This document shows positions 9,259-17,129 of a stretch of 46,571 bases of DNA, in pieces. The stretch comes from an uncultured Treponema sp. GTDB lineage: Bacteria > Spirochaetota > Spirochaetia > Treponematales > Treponemataceae. Positions within the stretch are counted from its first letter, which is position 1, and each line of letters starts with the position of its first letter. The stretch is from positions 1-46,571 of the forward strand of contig CAMVHR010000023.1 of assembly GCA_947167345.1 (NCBI GenBank), in the 5' to 3' direction. Below the pieces are notes generated by a model. The model was not told the origin of the DNA. It made no database searches and saw nothing but the letters and a program-made list of their open reading frames with translations. The position numbers and the translations under genes are program-made.

Positions 9259-10578
9259 TTATAATGAATATTCATCATTTCGTCCATAAAATTTAGAAAA
9301 GTATGAACTTATTTGAGAGAGGACTTTGCTTGAAACTGCCGGGTTATGCTCCAGTATTGAAAAAAACTGAGCTTCAGGAATTTTTACAAGCTGAACGTCA
9401 GTTTCGGCAATGGCATCTTCATTACGGATTTCTTCAAGCATACATGCTGCTTCACCAAAGAACATTCCGTTGCTTATGTATGAAATTGCATTAGGGCGAG
9501 AAAGCCTTACAGTACCGCTTGCCAGATAATAAGAATCAGTACTGTTTTCGCCCAGACGGTAAATGTAGTGGCCTTTTGGAATTTTTATGACTTGATTCTT
9601 TATGTTCAAAAGATAGTCTGGTCTGATAAACATAATGCGCTTGAAAATTGCCTTAGGGGAAATGTCATCACGCGAAGGCAGCGTGTAAAGTTCGCTCAGA
9701 ATAAGAATTTCAAAAAACTGGTTTACAAACAGATATTGGGCAAAAAACAAAAAAATCAGAAAGAAAAAATATACTTCAAGCAAAAGTACGACACCATTGC
9801 TCAACACTCCATATACATAATTGTAGCGGTTTATGTTGATGAACAGCCTCATTATCTTTTTAAAGCCCCAGAAAGTAAATATACATGCAAGGGCAGGAAA
9901 TATGCACTGGATGATGTTCGGATTTGTACGGCTGCCGAATTTGTAGCATAATAGAACTGCAATAAACATAAGTATTAGCGGAAATGTCGTAACAATCATG
10001 TTTGTAAAGGATTCCATTAAGGAAGGGTAGTGCACGACTAGGGAATTCAATATAGGCAGCTGAATGATTGTCCTGAATGTCGCAAAAATGAATAGGAGAA
10101 TTGACATTAAAATTGTAACGGATGCTTCCCCTGCAACAATGAGTACTAAGGTCATTCCTTTTTGCACCCTGTAATTCTTTTTAAATATGCGCTTCATGCT
10201 TTTTACAAACGAAATGAAAAACCGCCTGGACATCCATATTATTGTAATTGAAAGTATGATTTCAAAGTTTGTTATTTTTTTTATTTGATGGATTGATTGC
10301 ACCAATGTGTCTAAATTTACAAAATTTGCAATCATCGTATTGAAATTTAAAAGGGCTGTAACGGCTTCTGGCTTGGCATGAAGAAATCTTATGAGGATTA
10401 CAAGAATCATCATGACAATGGGAATGAACGAAAACATAAAGCCGAAGGCACATGCCGCCGCATAGGAAATAAGGTCATTTGCAGACGTAAACATGACAGA
10501 AAAATATAATGACTGAAGTAGGGTAATCAGCGTCAGAGAATGCGTCTGTTGTTCTGAATTCTTACGGTCTTTATTCAT
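9259..10578 (-). CDS. YihY/BrkB-type membrane protein fused to a cyclic-nucleotide-binding domain
   Basis: 439 aa in two parts. Residues about 30-290 form a six-segment hydrophobic YihY/BrkB-like domain, including the late Y-x-x-V-Y-G-V-L-S-N-G block typical of the family. Residues about 310-430 form a CNBD/cupin-like fold: I-P-K-G-H-Y-I-Y-x-x-G-E near the start, a Y-Y-L-A-S-G-T-V-R-L strand, then G-x-F-F-G-E-A-A and a closing helix. The phosphate-binding cassette keeps F-G-E and a nearby Arg, but the Arg is not in the exact R-S/T-A context of classical cAMP binders. BrkB-domain function is unsettled (a transporter role has been suggested). The ATG overlaps the preceding gene's stop (ATGAATAA), so translation is coupled to the PilZ-like gene. 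A membrane protein gated or tuned by a cyclic nucleotide is an inference. Confidence 0.8.
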   Translation of the reverse strand: MNKDRKNSEQQTHSLTLITLLQSLYFSVMFTSANDLISYAAACAFGFMFSFIPIVMMILVILIRFLHAKPEAVTALLNFNTMIANFVNLDTLVQSIHQIKKITNFEIILSITIIWMSRRFFISFVKSMKRIFKKNYRVQKGMTLVLIVAGEASVTILMSILLFIFATFRTIIQLPILNSLVVHYPSLMESFTNMIVTTFPLILMFIAVLLCYKFGSRTNPNIIQCIFPALACIFTFWGFKKIMRLFININRYNYVYGVLSNGVVLLLEVYFFFLIFLFFAQYLFVNQFFEILILSELYTLPSRDDISPKAIFKRIMFIRPDYLLNIKNQVIKIPKGHYIYRLGENSTDSYYLASGTVRLSRPNAISYISNGMFFGEAACMLEEIRNEDAIAETDVQLVKIPEAQFFSILEHNPAVSSKVLSQISSYFSKFYGRNDEYSL

Positions 10579-11653
10579 TATCGGCGTTATCTTTGTTTTC
10601 CGATGTTTCCTCGTTTTCTTCAGATTCTGGATTTTTGTCTTCTGATTCAGATTTTACAGATTCTTCTGAATCTTCTGCCTCAGCAGTGGTAGAAGGTTCT
10701 TCTGAATGCTCAGATTCATCTGGGGTTTCAGAAGAATCTGAGGTATCTGATTTATCTGAGTCGTTCTTCTTTGTATTTTTTTCAGTTTTTTTGTGAGTTT
10801 TTACTTCTTCCAGTGCACGGGACAAAGAGTCCTGCTTTGCCATTGTAATGTAATCTGCTGTATCTTCTGCTTCATTGTTGATTGCAGAAATGATATGCTT
10901 TTGCAATGACTGAGAAATAAAAAGCTTTATCATTGTCTTTAAGTTTGCAGGCGTAGTTTTACTGTCATACAGGAAAATTACTACTTTTCCATGTGGAGTT
11001 TCTTTAAAAAGATAGGTCTCCAAATTCATTGAAATGACTCGCGTTCCCAAAACTATCTGTGCATCATATAATACAAAACCTTCTGTAAGTTGTGCAGAGA
11101 GGGTAGAGGGAATGCGGGCAGCCAGTGTTGCTGAGCTTATGTCAAGAATTTTAAATTGATGCATTTTATTGTTACATGACCAGAACATCTGTGCTGTCTT
11201 GTCATTTACGCATGAATATCGCACGTAATTACGCCTGCCTTTTGCACCATGCATATCAAGTATGCTTTTTATGATTTCCAGAACCTTTGTTAAATCTCCA
11301 CTGATGCTTGTAATGCCGGCTTCAATATCTGCAGCATCAAAAATGAGATCGGCATTTTCCTGTTCAATGCGCTCAGACAGAAGTCCAATTTTTATGTTTT
11401 TTAAAAGCTTGTCTTCTGAAAAAGTCCTTATGAACGCTACCCATGCCGGTAAATTCAACTGAGAATCTGTGTTGAGCAACAAAATAGAATCCGGGTTATG
11501 CCTGAGAATGTTTTTTGCATATTTGTAACTTTCTATCTCATATACTTCATACTCATTTTCTCTCAGCTCAGTTATGATATGATTCCTGATTTTGTATGAA
11601 GGATTGAGAAAGAAGATTTTTCGTCCAAATTCCGGGTTCTGGTTTTCTGACAT
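10571..11653 (-). CDS. Pseudo-receiver / PilZ-like protein with acidic C-terminal tail
   Basis: 360 aa. Residues about 10-130 resemble a response-regulator receiver but lack the phosphoacceptor: the third strand reads S-I-L-L-L-N-T-D. Residues about 140-250 look PilZ-like, opening with R-R-N-Y-V-R (the R-x-x-x-R c-di-GMP motif) and continuing with I-L-D-I-S-S-A, close to the D/N-x-S-x-x-G element though the Gly is replaced. From about residue 285 the chain is a long Ser/Glu/Asp-rich, low-complexity tail, strongly acidic after a Lys-rich patch. It follows asnS by 13 nt with an AAGGAA Shine-Dalgarno, and its stop overlaps the start of the BrkB fusion. Cytoplasmic c-di-GMP sensing is likely but unproven. 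The partner could be the co-translated membrane protein. Confidence 0.7.
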   Translation of the reverse strand: MSENQNPEFGRKIFFLNPSYKIRNHIITELRENEYEVYEIESYKYAKNILRHNPDSILLLNTDSQLNLPAWVAFIRTFSEDKLLKNIKIGLLSERIEQENADLIFDAADIEAGITSISGDLTKVLEIIKSILDMHGAKGRRNYVRYSCVNDKTAQMFWSCNNKMHQFKILDISSATLAARIPSTLSAQLTEGFVLYDAQIVLGTRVISMNLETYLFKETPHGKVVIFLYDSKTTPANLKTMIKLFISQSLQKHIISAINNEAEDTADYITMAKQDSLSRALEEVKTHKKTEKNTKKNDSDKSDTSDSSETPDESEHSEEPSTTAEAEDSEESVKSESEDKNPESEENEETSENKDNADNE

Positions 11654-11666
11654 TTAAACTGTTCCT

Positions 11667-13118
11667 TTAGAAATCTGCAAGTTTTGGAGCTCTTGGATAT
11701 GGAACAACATCACGGATGTTTGTCATGCCTGTGATGTATCTTAACAGGCGGTCAAAGCCAAGTCCGAATCCTGAGTGTGGAACAGAACCAAAGCGACGCA
11801 AGTCAAGATACCACTGGTAGTTTGACATGTCCATTCCGCGCTCTTCACATACTTTCAAAAGCTTGTCGTAGTTTTCTTCACGTTCACTGCCGCCTGTAAT
11901 CTCACCAAGACCAGGAACCAGAACGTCTACTGCACGTACAGTCTTTCCATCGTCATTCTGCTTCATGTAGAATGCCTTTACATCTTTTGGATAGTTGTAA
12001 ACCATTACAGGACTCTTGAAAATCTTTTCTGTAAGGCATCTTTCGTGCTCTGTCTGAAGCTCTTTTCCCCATTCAATCGGGTACTCAAAGTCTTTGTTGT
12101 ATGGTTCAAGTTCCTTTACAGCATCTGTATAAGAAATTCTCTTGAAAGGAGTGTCTACTACATGCTGAAGCTGTGCGATTACTCCAGGCTGAATTCTCTT
12201 TTCAAAGAATTCAAGGTCTTCTCGGCACTTTGTCAAAGCCCAGTTGAACATGTACTTAAGGAATTCTTCTTCAAGATCCATGTCATCAAACAGGTCGTAG
12301 AATGCCATTTCCGGCTCACACATCCAAAATTCTGCCAAATGGCGAGGTGTGTTTGAGTTTTCTGCACGGAATGTAGGGCCGAATGTATATACTCGGCTCA
12401 ATGCTGTAGCCATTGTTTCGGCTTCAAGCTGTCCCGAAACTGTAAGGCTTGCCTTTTTGCCAAAGAAGTCTTTGCTGTAATCTACTATTTTATGGGCATC
12501 TTCAATCTTCATGCCGCCCTGTCCGGCTTTTACTCCAAGTTCTGCAATCTTTTCCAAAGAAAGGGTTGTTACCTGGAACATTTCGCCAGCACCTTCGGCA
12601 TCACTGCATGTAATTTCCGGTGCCATGATGTACTGGAAGCCGCGCTCCTGAAAGAACGTATGGAGTGCCATTGCCATCTGGTTACGCAAGCGGAATACTG
12701 CACCGAATGTGTTTGTGCGTGCGCGTAGGTGTGCGTTTTCGCGAAGATATTCCATGGACATGTTCTTTTTCTGCAATGGATATGTCTCTGTAGGGCATTT
12801 GCCGAGAACCGTAAGCTTTTTAAGTGTAACTTCTACAGCCTGTCCGCTTGCAGGTGACTGAATGAGAGTACCTTCTGCACGGACTGATGCACCGGTTGTT
12901 ACGTCTTTTAAAGAATCTTCTATTGTATTAGGCTCTGCTCCCTGAGCTGGGGATGAGCGGTCAAATGTCAACTGAATTGAAGCAAAACAGCTTCCGTCAT
13001 TTACCTGAATGAATACAAGGTTTTTTGAATCTCGTTTTGTTCTTACCCATCCGCAAACGGTTACGTCTCTTCCGTCTGGTTCTGATGTGAGTAAATCTTT
13101 AATAAGAGTTGGTTTCAT
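11667..13118 (-). CDS. asnS: Asparaginyl-tRNA synthetase
   Basis: 483 aa. It charges tRNA-Asn with asparagine. An N-terminal OB-fold anticodon-binding domain (V-x-V-x-G-W-V-R-T-x-R-D-S-K) is followed by a class II catalytic core: motif 2 with F-R-A-E-N-S-N-T-P-R-H-L-A-E-F-W-M-x-E-P-E, and motif 3 G-F-G-L-G-F-D-R-L-L near the C-terminus, ending in V-P-Y-P-R. The N-T-P-R-H-L-A-E-F-W signature favours AsnRS over AspRS. It is the first gene of the operon leading to guaA. The -10 box lies 8 nt before ATG with no Shine-Dalgarno, so the operon's 5' end is probably leaderless, which leaves no room for a T-box or other leader riboswitch. Confidence 0.96.
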   Translation of the reverse strand: MKPTLIKDLLTSEPDGRDVTVCGWVRTKRDSKNLVFIQVNDGSCFASIQLTFDRSSPAQGAEPNTIEDSLKDVTTGASVRAEGTLIQSPASGQAVEVTLKKLTVLGKCPTETYPLQKKNMSMEYLRENAHLRARTNTFGAVFRLRNQMAMALHTFFQERGFQYIMAPEITCSDAEGAGEMFQVTTLSLEKIAELGVKAGQGGMKIEDAHKIVDYSKDFFGKKASLTVSGQLEAETMATALSRVYTFGPTFRAENSNTPRHLAEFWMCEPEMAFYDLFDDMDLEEEFLKYMFNWALTKCREDLEFFEKRIQPGVIAQLQHVVDTPFKRISYTDAVKELEPYNKDFEYPIEWGKELQTEHERCLTEKIFKSPVMVYNYPKDVKAFYMKQNDDGKTVRAVDVLVPGLGEITGGSEREENYDKLLKVCEERGMDMSNYQWYLDLRRFGSVPHSGFGLGFDRLLRYITGMTNIRDVVPYPRAPKLADF

Positions 13119-13126
13119 AATGGATT

Positions 13127-13156
13127 ATTATAGAATATTTATTGTAGTACAGTCAA
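13127..13156 (-). promoter_or_regulatory. Sigma70-like promoter of asnS operon, leaderless start
   Basis: Read on the - strand: TTGACT (13156-13151), an 18-nt spacer and a perfect TATAAT (13132-13127), then 8 nt (AATCCATT) and the asnS ATG at 13118. No Shine-Dalgarno is present. The expected start of transcription is within 1-2 nt of the ATG. Confidence 0.8.
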
Positions 13157-13184
13157 TAATTGCATTTATCATGAATTGTCGCAA

Positions 13185-13305
13185 CTCCTTAAGTAGTTAC
13201 ATTGCAATTTCTTAAGAGATTGCGTCATGATTTCTTAAGAGATTGCGTCACGAGTTCTTAAGAGATTACGTCACGAGTTCTTAAGAAATTGTGTCATGAG
13301 TTCTC
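13185..13305. repeat. 23-bp tandem repeat array with CTTAAG cores
   Basis: Four consecutive 23-nt units (13208-13230, 13231-13253, 13254-13276, 13277-13299) read (T/G)TTCTTAAGA(G/A)ATT, then (G/A)(C/T)GTCA(T/C)GA. A degenerate unit precedes them (13185-13207) and a partial GTTCTC follows. Each has a CTTAAG palindrome, often within TTCTTAAGA(G/A). There are no spacers, so it is not CRISPR. The array lies between the divergent asnS and purE promoters, about 29 nt upstream of the asnS -35 box and 23 nt upstream of the purE -35 box. That position suits a shared operator array, though a minisatellite is possible. Confidence 0.85.
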
Positions 13306-13327
13306 CATGTCTTTTATTGCCATTCTA

Positions 13328-13356
13328 TTGAAATGTTTGTGCTGTTATGCTATGGT
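13328..13356 (+). promoter_or_regulatory. Extended -10 promoter of purE operon, leaderless start
   Basis: TTGAAA (13328-13333), a 17-nt spacer and TATGGT (13351-13356) preceded by TGC. Only five nt (aagct) separate the -10 box from the ATG at 13362 and no Shine-Dalgarno exists. The segment TTATGCTATnnTAAGC is shared with the CBS-pyrophosphatase promoter. Confidence 0.65.
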
Positions 13357-13361
13357 AAGCT

Positions 13362-13862
13362 ATGAAAGTTGCAATCTTTTTGGGTTCTAAATCCGATACC
13401 GAGACAATGAAAAAGGCTGCCGATGTCCTTAAGGAATTCGGCGTGGACTATAAGGCTTATGTCATTTCTGCCCACCGTGCAGGAGACCTTCTTGTAAAGA
13501 CAATCAAGACTGTAGAGTCTGACGGTTGTGATGTTATTATTGCCGGAGCAGGTTTGAGTGCCGCACTTCCTGGTGTCATTGCCAGCCGCACGGTAATTCC
13601 TGTAATCGGAGTCCCTCTTGAATGCATTAATCCTGGAAAGTCGAACGGACTTGCCGGAATGGATGCTCTTCTTTCTATTGTACAGATGCCTCCTCAGATT
13701 CCTGTTGCAACGGTAGGCATTGGCAATGCAAAAAATGCAGCTTATCTTGCCCTTGAAATCCTTGGAATAAAATATCCTGACATACAGAAAAAACTTTTTG
13801 AGTTCCGCAAAAAAATGACTGCCGATGCAGAAGCAAACGGTGGTTCTGGAATTGATTTGTAA
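13362..13862 (+). CDS. purE: PurE, phosphoribosylaminoimidazole carboxylase / N5-CAIR mutase family
   Basis: 166 aa, normal length. It acts at the AIR-to-CAIR carboxylation step of purine synthesis. The N-terminal loop G-S-K-S-D (8-12) and S-A-H-R (36-39, catalytic-type H38) match class I PurE, as do P-V-I-G-V-P and S-I-V-Q-M-P. The loop that is normally G-G-A-A-H-L-P-G in the E. coli enzyme reads G-L-S-A-A-L-P-G here, with Ala at position 68. So whether it is a PurK-dependent mutase or a CO2-using carboxylase is open; no purK lies in the operon. First gene of purE-purF-purM-purN. Confidence 0.92.
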   Translation: MKVAIFLGSKSDTETMKKAADVLKEFGVDYKAYVISAHRAGDLLVKTIKTVESDGCDVIIAGAGLSAALPGVIASRTVIPVIGVPLECINPGKSNGLAGMDALLSIVQMPPQIPVATVGIGNAKNAAYLALEILGIKYPDIQKKLFEFRKKMTADAEANGGSGIDL

Positions 13863-13884
13863 AATCTTTAAAAAGAGAAAAATT

Positions 13885-15333
13885 ATGTTTGAAGGCTGTG
13901 TAGACATTTTTGAAGATGAAGAAGACAAGCTTCGTGATGAATGTGGTGTTGTCGGTATCTTTTTAAAGAAAAATCAGACAAGCGGTGAATTTAATGCGGC
14001 AACACAAGCCTATTACGGGCTGTGTTCCCTTCAGCATCGTGGACAGGATAGTGCAGGAATTGCCGTAAGTGACGGTTCTTCCATTAATGTTCATAAGGGA
14101 ATGGGAACAACAGCCGAGGTGTTCAATATGGAACAGCTGGCTTCGTTGAAAGGTTCCATTGCATGCGGTCATGTCCGCTATGCCACTGCCGGAAGTGCAA
14201 CTTTGGATAATGCACAGCCCCTTGTTCAGAAGTCAAAGCTGGGTGGCATTGCCGTTGCCCATAATGGTCAGCTCATAAATTATGACCAGCTGCGTGAGAT
14301 GCTTGCGGAAACAGGAAGCACTTTTGCTTCGACCAGTGATACGGAAGTAATTGTAAAGCTTATTGCAAAATCCTATAAAAAAGGCCTTGAAAGGGCTTTG
14401 ACAGATACCATACAGATGATAAAGGGGTCGTTTGCACTTGTTGTAATGACTGAAAAATGTCTGATTGGTGCAAGAGACCCTAACGGAATCCGTCCGTTAT
14501 GTCTCGGAACTGTTGACGGCGGATGGATTCTTGCAAGTGAAAGCTGTGCCATTGATGCTGTAAACGGAACCTTTGTCCGTGACATTCAGCCTGGGGAGAT
14601 TGTCATTATCAATGATGACGGTGTTCTTTCATTTGAATTTGGAGAACGCACTTCAAAGCGTACTTGCGTTTTTGAATACATATATTTTGCTCGTCCTGAC
14701 AGTGTGATTGACGGCATTCCTGTAACAGAAGCTAGAATCCGCATGGGTGCGTGCCTTGCGCGCGAGAGTTCTGTTCCTGCTGATGTTGTTGTTGGTGTTC
14801 CTGATTCAGGTTTGAGTGCGGCACAGGGCTATGCAGAGGCAGCTCACATTCCTTATGCAATGGGCATTATAAAAAATAAATACATTGGACGAACTTTTAT
14901 TGCACCGACCCAAAAAGAACGTGAGAATCTTGTGTTTGTAAAGTTGAATGCTGTTCGTTCTGTTGTAGAAGGCAAGAGGATTGTCGTAATCGATGATTCT
15001 ATTGTGCGAGGTACGACAAGCCGCCGCTTGGTCCAGATTTTGCGCAGGGCAGGGGCAAAGGAAGTTCATTTCCGCATCTCATCGCCCCCTGTAAAGGCTC
15101 CGTGCTATTTCGGCATTAATACTCCGACACGCAGCGAGCTTATATCCAGCAATCATAATGAGGCGGAAATTTGTGAAGAAATAGGCGCGGATTCTTTGGC
15201 ATTCATTAGTGCTGAAGGAATGCTTGAAGCATGTCGCTCATGTAATCCTGAAAAATACGGATTTTGTAAGGGCTGTTTTACAGGGGAATACCCAATATCA
15301 GTTCCTGGTGAAATAAACGGAAAGCGGTTGTAA
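13885..15333 (+). CDS. purF: Amidophosphoribosyltransferase, propeptide and Fe-S type
   Basis: 482 aa from the ATG at 13885; an upstream in-frame ATG at 13825 lies inside purE and would add a non-homologous extension. It makes phosphoribosylamine from PRPP and glutamine, the first committed step of purine synthesis. A 19-residue propeptide precedes C20 (R-D-E-C-G-V-V-G-I), which would become the N-terminal nucleophile. The PRPP site I-V-V-I-D-D-S-I-V-R-G-T-T is present. Cysteines in T-C-V-F-E-Y-I-Y-F-A-R-P-D-S, A-P-C-Y-F-G-I and F-C-K-G-C-F-T-G match the four [4Fe-4S] ligands of the Bacillus subtilis enzyme, so an oxygen-labile cluster is expected. The gap to purE is 22 nt with a weak AAAGAGA site. 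Confidence 0.95.
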   Translation: MFEGCVDIFEDEEDKLRDECGVVGIFLKKNQTSGEFNAATQAYYGLCSLQHRGQDSAGIAVSDGSSINVHKGMGTTAEVFNMEQLASLKGSIACGHVRYATAGSATLDNAQPLVQKSKLGGIAVAHNGQLINYDQLREMLAETGSTFASTSDTEVIVKLIAKSYKKGLERALTDTIQMIKGSFALVVMTEKCLIGARDPNGIRPLCLGTVDGGWILASESCAIDAVNGTFVRDIQPGEIVIINDDGVLSFEFGERTSKRTCVFEYIYFARPDSVIDGIPVTEARIRMGACLARESSVPADVVVGVPDSGLSAAQGYAEAAHIPYAMGIIKNKYIGRTFIAPTQKERENLVFVKLNAVRSVVEGKRIVVIDDSIVRGTTSRRLVQILRRAGAKEVHFRISSPPVKAPCYFGINTPTRSELISSNHNEAEICEEIGADSLAFISAEGMLEACRSCNPEKYGFCKGCFTGEYPISVPGEINGKRL

Positions 15334-15379
15334 AAGCGCTTGAATATAGAAGAAATACCATAGACAGAGGAGTCATATC

Positions 15380-16498
15380 ATGGCAGGAAAGGTTGATTAC
15401 AAGAAAGCAGGTGTAAATGTGAATGAAGGCTATAAGGCTGTTGACAAGTACAAAAAACAGTCTGAAAGGGCACGCATTCCAGGTCAGCTTACGGAACTTG
15501 GTGCATTTAACGGAATGTTTGCAGTTCCTAAGAAAATGAAAAATCCTGTTATGGTAAGCGGTACTGATGGTGTTGGCACTAAGCTTGACATTGCCTTTAA
15601 GATGAAGAAGTATGATACGGTAGGAATTGACTGTGTTGCAATGAGTGTTAATGACATTCTGTGTTCTGGTGTTCAGACTTCTTTTTTTCTAGACTACATT
15701 GCTTGCGGAAAGCTTGATTCTAAAGTTGCCGGTGAACTTGTAAAGGGTGTTACAGACGGATGCATTCAGTCTGGCTGTGCTTTGCTTGGCGGTGAAACTG
15801 CTGAAATGCCTGATTTTTATGATGACGGTAAATATGACCTTGCCGGTTTTGGTGTTGGTGTTGTTGACAAGAAAGACATAATTGACGGTTCGAAGATTAA
15901 GGAGGGAGATGTTCTTATAGGGCTTTCTTCTACTGGTGCCCATTCTAACGGATATTCCCTTATTCGCCGCCTTGTTACTGATTTTACAGAGCCTTTTGTT
16001 GTTGATGGCGTTAAGACCAAACAGACAATTGGGGATGTTCTTCTTACTCCAACCCGCATTTATGTAAAGCCTGTAATGGAGGTTCTGAAAAAGTACCGCT
16101 CTTCAGTGCATGGAATGGTTCATGTAACTGGAGGTGGATTCTATGAGAACCTGCCTCGCATGTATCCTCATGCAGCAGAAGGCGAAGTTCAGCTTTGTTC
16201 TGTGATTAAAAAGGACAGTTGGAAAGTTCCTGCTATCTTTGATGAGCTTGTACGCCGTGGTGCGGACAAGAACAATATGTTCTCTACGTTCAATATGGGA
16301 ATTGGTTTTGTTCTTGCTGTAAGTGCAAAGGATGCTAATGCAATCCGCAAGATGTTTAACGCAAAAGGCAAGAAATATCATCAGAACGGCATAGATGATA
16401 TGGTTGCTTATGAAATTGGATATGTTGGACATACTGACAAGCCGGTAAAAGGTGAATTTAAAGGCTGCAAAGCTATGACTAAATTTGTTAGTGAGTAG
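15380..16498 (+). CDS. purM: Phosphoribosylformylglycinamidine cyclo-ligase (AIR synthetase)
   Basis: 372 aa. It closes the imidazole ring, converting FGAM to AIR with ATP, which is the substrate for PurE. Family hallmarks: early Y-K-A-V-D-K-Y-K, then G-T-D-G-V-G-T-K-L-D-I-A near residue 60, the M-S-V-N-D-I-L-C-S-G segment near 89, G-G-E-T-A-E-M-P near 138 and the C-terminal H-V-T-G-G-G-F-Y-E-N-L-P. The start is set by GAGGAG seven nt upstream. It lies 46 nt after purF and 6 nt before purN, so it belongs to one operon. Confidence 0.96.
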   Translation: MAGKVDYKKAGVNVNEGYKAVDKYKKQSERARIPGQLTELGAFNGMFAVPKKMKNPVMVSGTDGVGTKLDIAFKMKKYDTVGIDCVAMSVNDILCSGVQTSFFLDYIACGKLDSKVAGELVKGVTDGCIQSGCALLGGETAEMPDFYDDGKYDLAGFGVGVVDKKDIIDGSKIKEGDVLIGLSSTGAHSNGYSLIRRLVTDFTEPFVVDGVKTKQTIGDVLLTPTRIYVKPVMEVLKKYRSSVHGMVHVTGGGFYENLPRMYPHAAEGEVQLCSVIKKDSWKVPAIFDELVRRGADKNNMFSTFNMGIGFVLAVSAKDANAIRKMFNAKGKKYHQNGIDDMVAYEIGYVGHTDKPVKGEFKGCKAMTKFVSE

Positions 16499-16504
16499 TG
16501 GTCG

Positions 16505-17128
16505 ATGATGAATATTGCGGTTCTCGTGTCTGGAGGTGGAACAAACCTTCAGGCTCTCATTGATTACGAAAAAGAACATGCTGATTGTCCTTTTCATATA
16601 GTGCTTGTTGTGTCAAACACAAAAAATGCATTCGCTTTGGAAAGGGCAAAAAAAGCCGGCATTCCTGCCTTGATCCGAAGTCCTTATTCTGTAATGGGAA
16701 AGGAAGCTGCTCAAAATGCAGACAGAGATCAAAAAAGGATTGCTGTATCAGATGCAATTCTTGCTGTATGTCCTGAATATAAGGTGGATGCAATTGTTCT
16801 TGCCGGGTATCTTTCCGTGCTTGGCGGTGAAATTCTTTCTATATATAAAGACAAGATTGTAAACCTTCACCCTGCGCTTCTGCCTAAGTTTGGTGGAGTA
16901 GGAATGTGGGGGCACAATGTTCATGAAGCTGTTCTTGCGGCTCATGAAAAAGAAAGCGGCTGCACAGTTCATTTGGTTGATGAAGGATGTGATACGGGAA
17001 AAATTCTGTGCCAAAGGAAAGTTCCTGTCATGGAAGACGATACGCCAGAGACTTTGTATGCTCGTATCGCTCCTCATGAACATGATGCTTTAATAGAAGG
17101 TGTCTGCCTTTTGGCAAAAAGCTTCTAG
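16505..17128 (+). CDS. purN: Phosphoribosylglycinamide formyltransferase
   Basis: 207 aa. It formylates GAR to FGAR with 10-formyl-tetrahydrofolate. The N-terminal V-L-V-S-G-G-G-T-N-L-Q phosphate-binding loop, the N-L-H-P-A-L-L-P-K-F-G-G catalytic segment (Asn and His of the N/H/D triad) and the later V-D-E-G-C-D-T-G loop (Asp) are all present. Two ATG codons stand in tandem (16505, 16508); the second gives the usual M-N-I-A-V-L-V start. Only a weak GTGAG site precedes, so coupling to purM (6-nt gap) is likely. Last gene of the purine operon. Confidence 0.95.
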   Translation: MMNIAVLVSGGGTNLQALIDYEKEHADCPFHIVLVVSNTKNAFALERAKKAGIPALIRSPYSVMGKEAAQNADRDQKRIAVSDAILAVCPEYKVDAIVLAGYLSVLGGEILSIYKDKIVNLHPALLPKFGGVGMWGHNVHEAVLAAHEKESGCTVHLVDEGCDTGKILCQRKVPVMEDDTPETLYARIAPHEHDALIEGVCLLAKSF

Positions 17129-17129
17129 T

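Noticed and set aside
10593..10796. Ser/Phe-rich rightward ORF of 67 codons
   Set aside because: It is the mirror of the low-complexity acidic tail of the PilZ-like gene.
13119..13184. T-box or other riboswitch before asnS
   Set aside because: The promoter lies directly at the start codon, so there is no leader RNA to fold.
13120..13215. A 31-codon rightward ORF starting ATGGATTATTAT
   Set aside because: It runs through the asnS promoter, has no Shine-Dalgarno or promoter of its own, and ends in the repeat array.
13185..13305. Repeat array as a CRISPR
   Set aside because: The 23-nt units abut with no spacers and no cas genes are near.
13825..13884. N-terminal extension of PurF
   Set aside because: It overlaps purE coding sequence. 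The ATG at 13885 gives a normal propeptide before the nucleophile Cys.
13350..13928. 192-codon leftward ORF
   Set aside because: It is antisense to purE, whose reading frame is strongly conserved.
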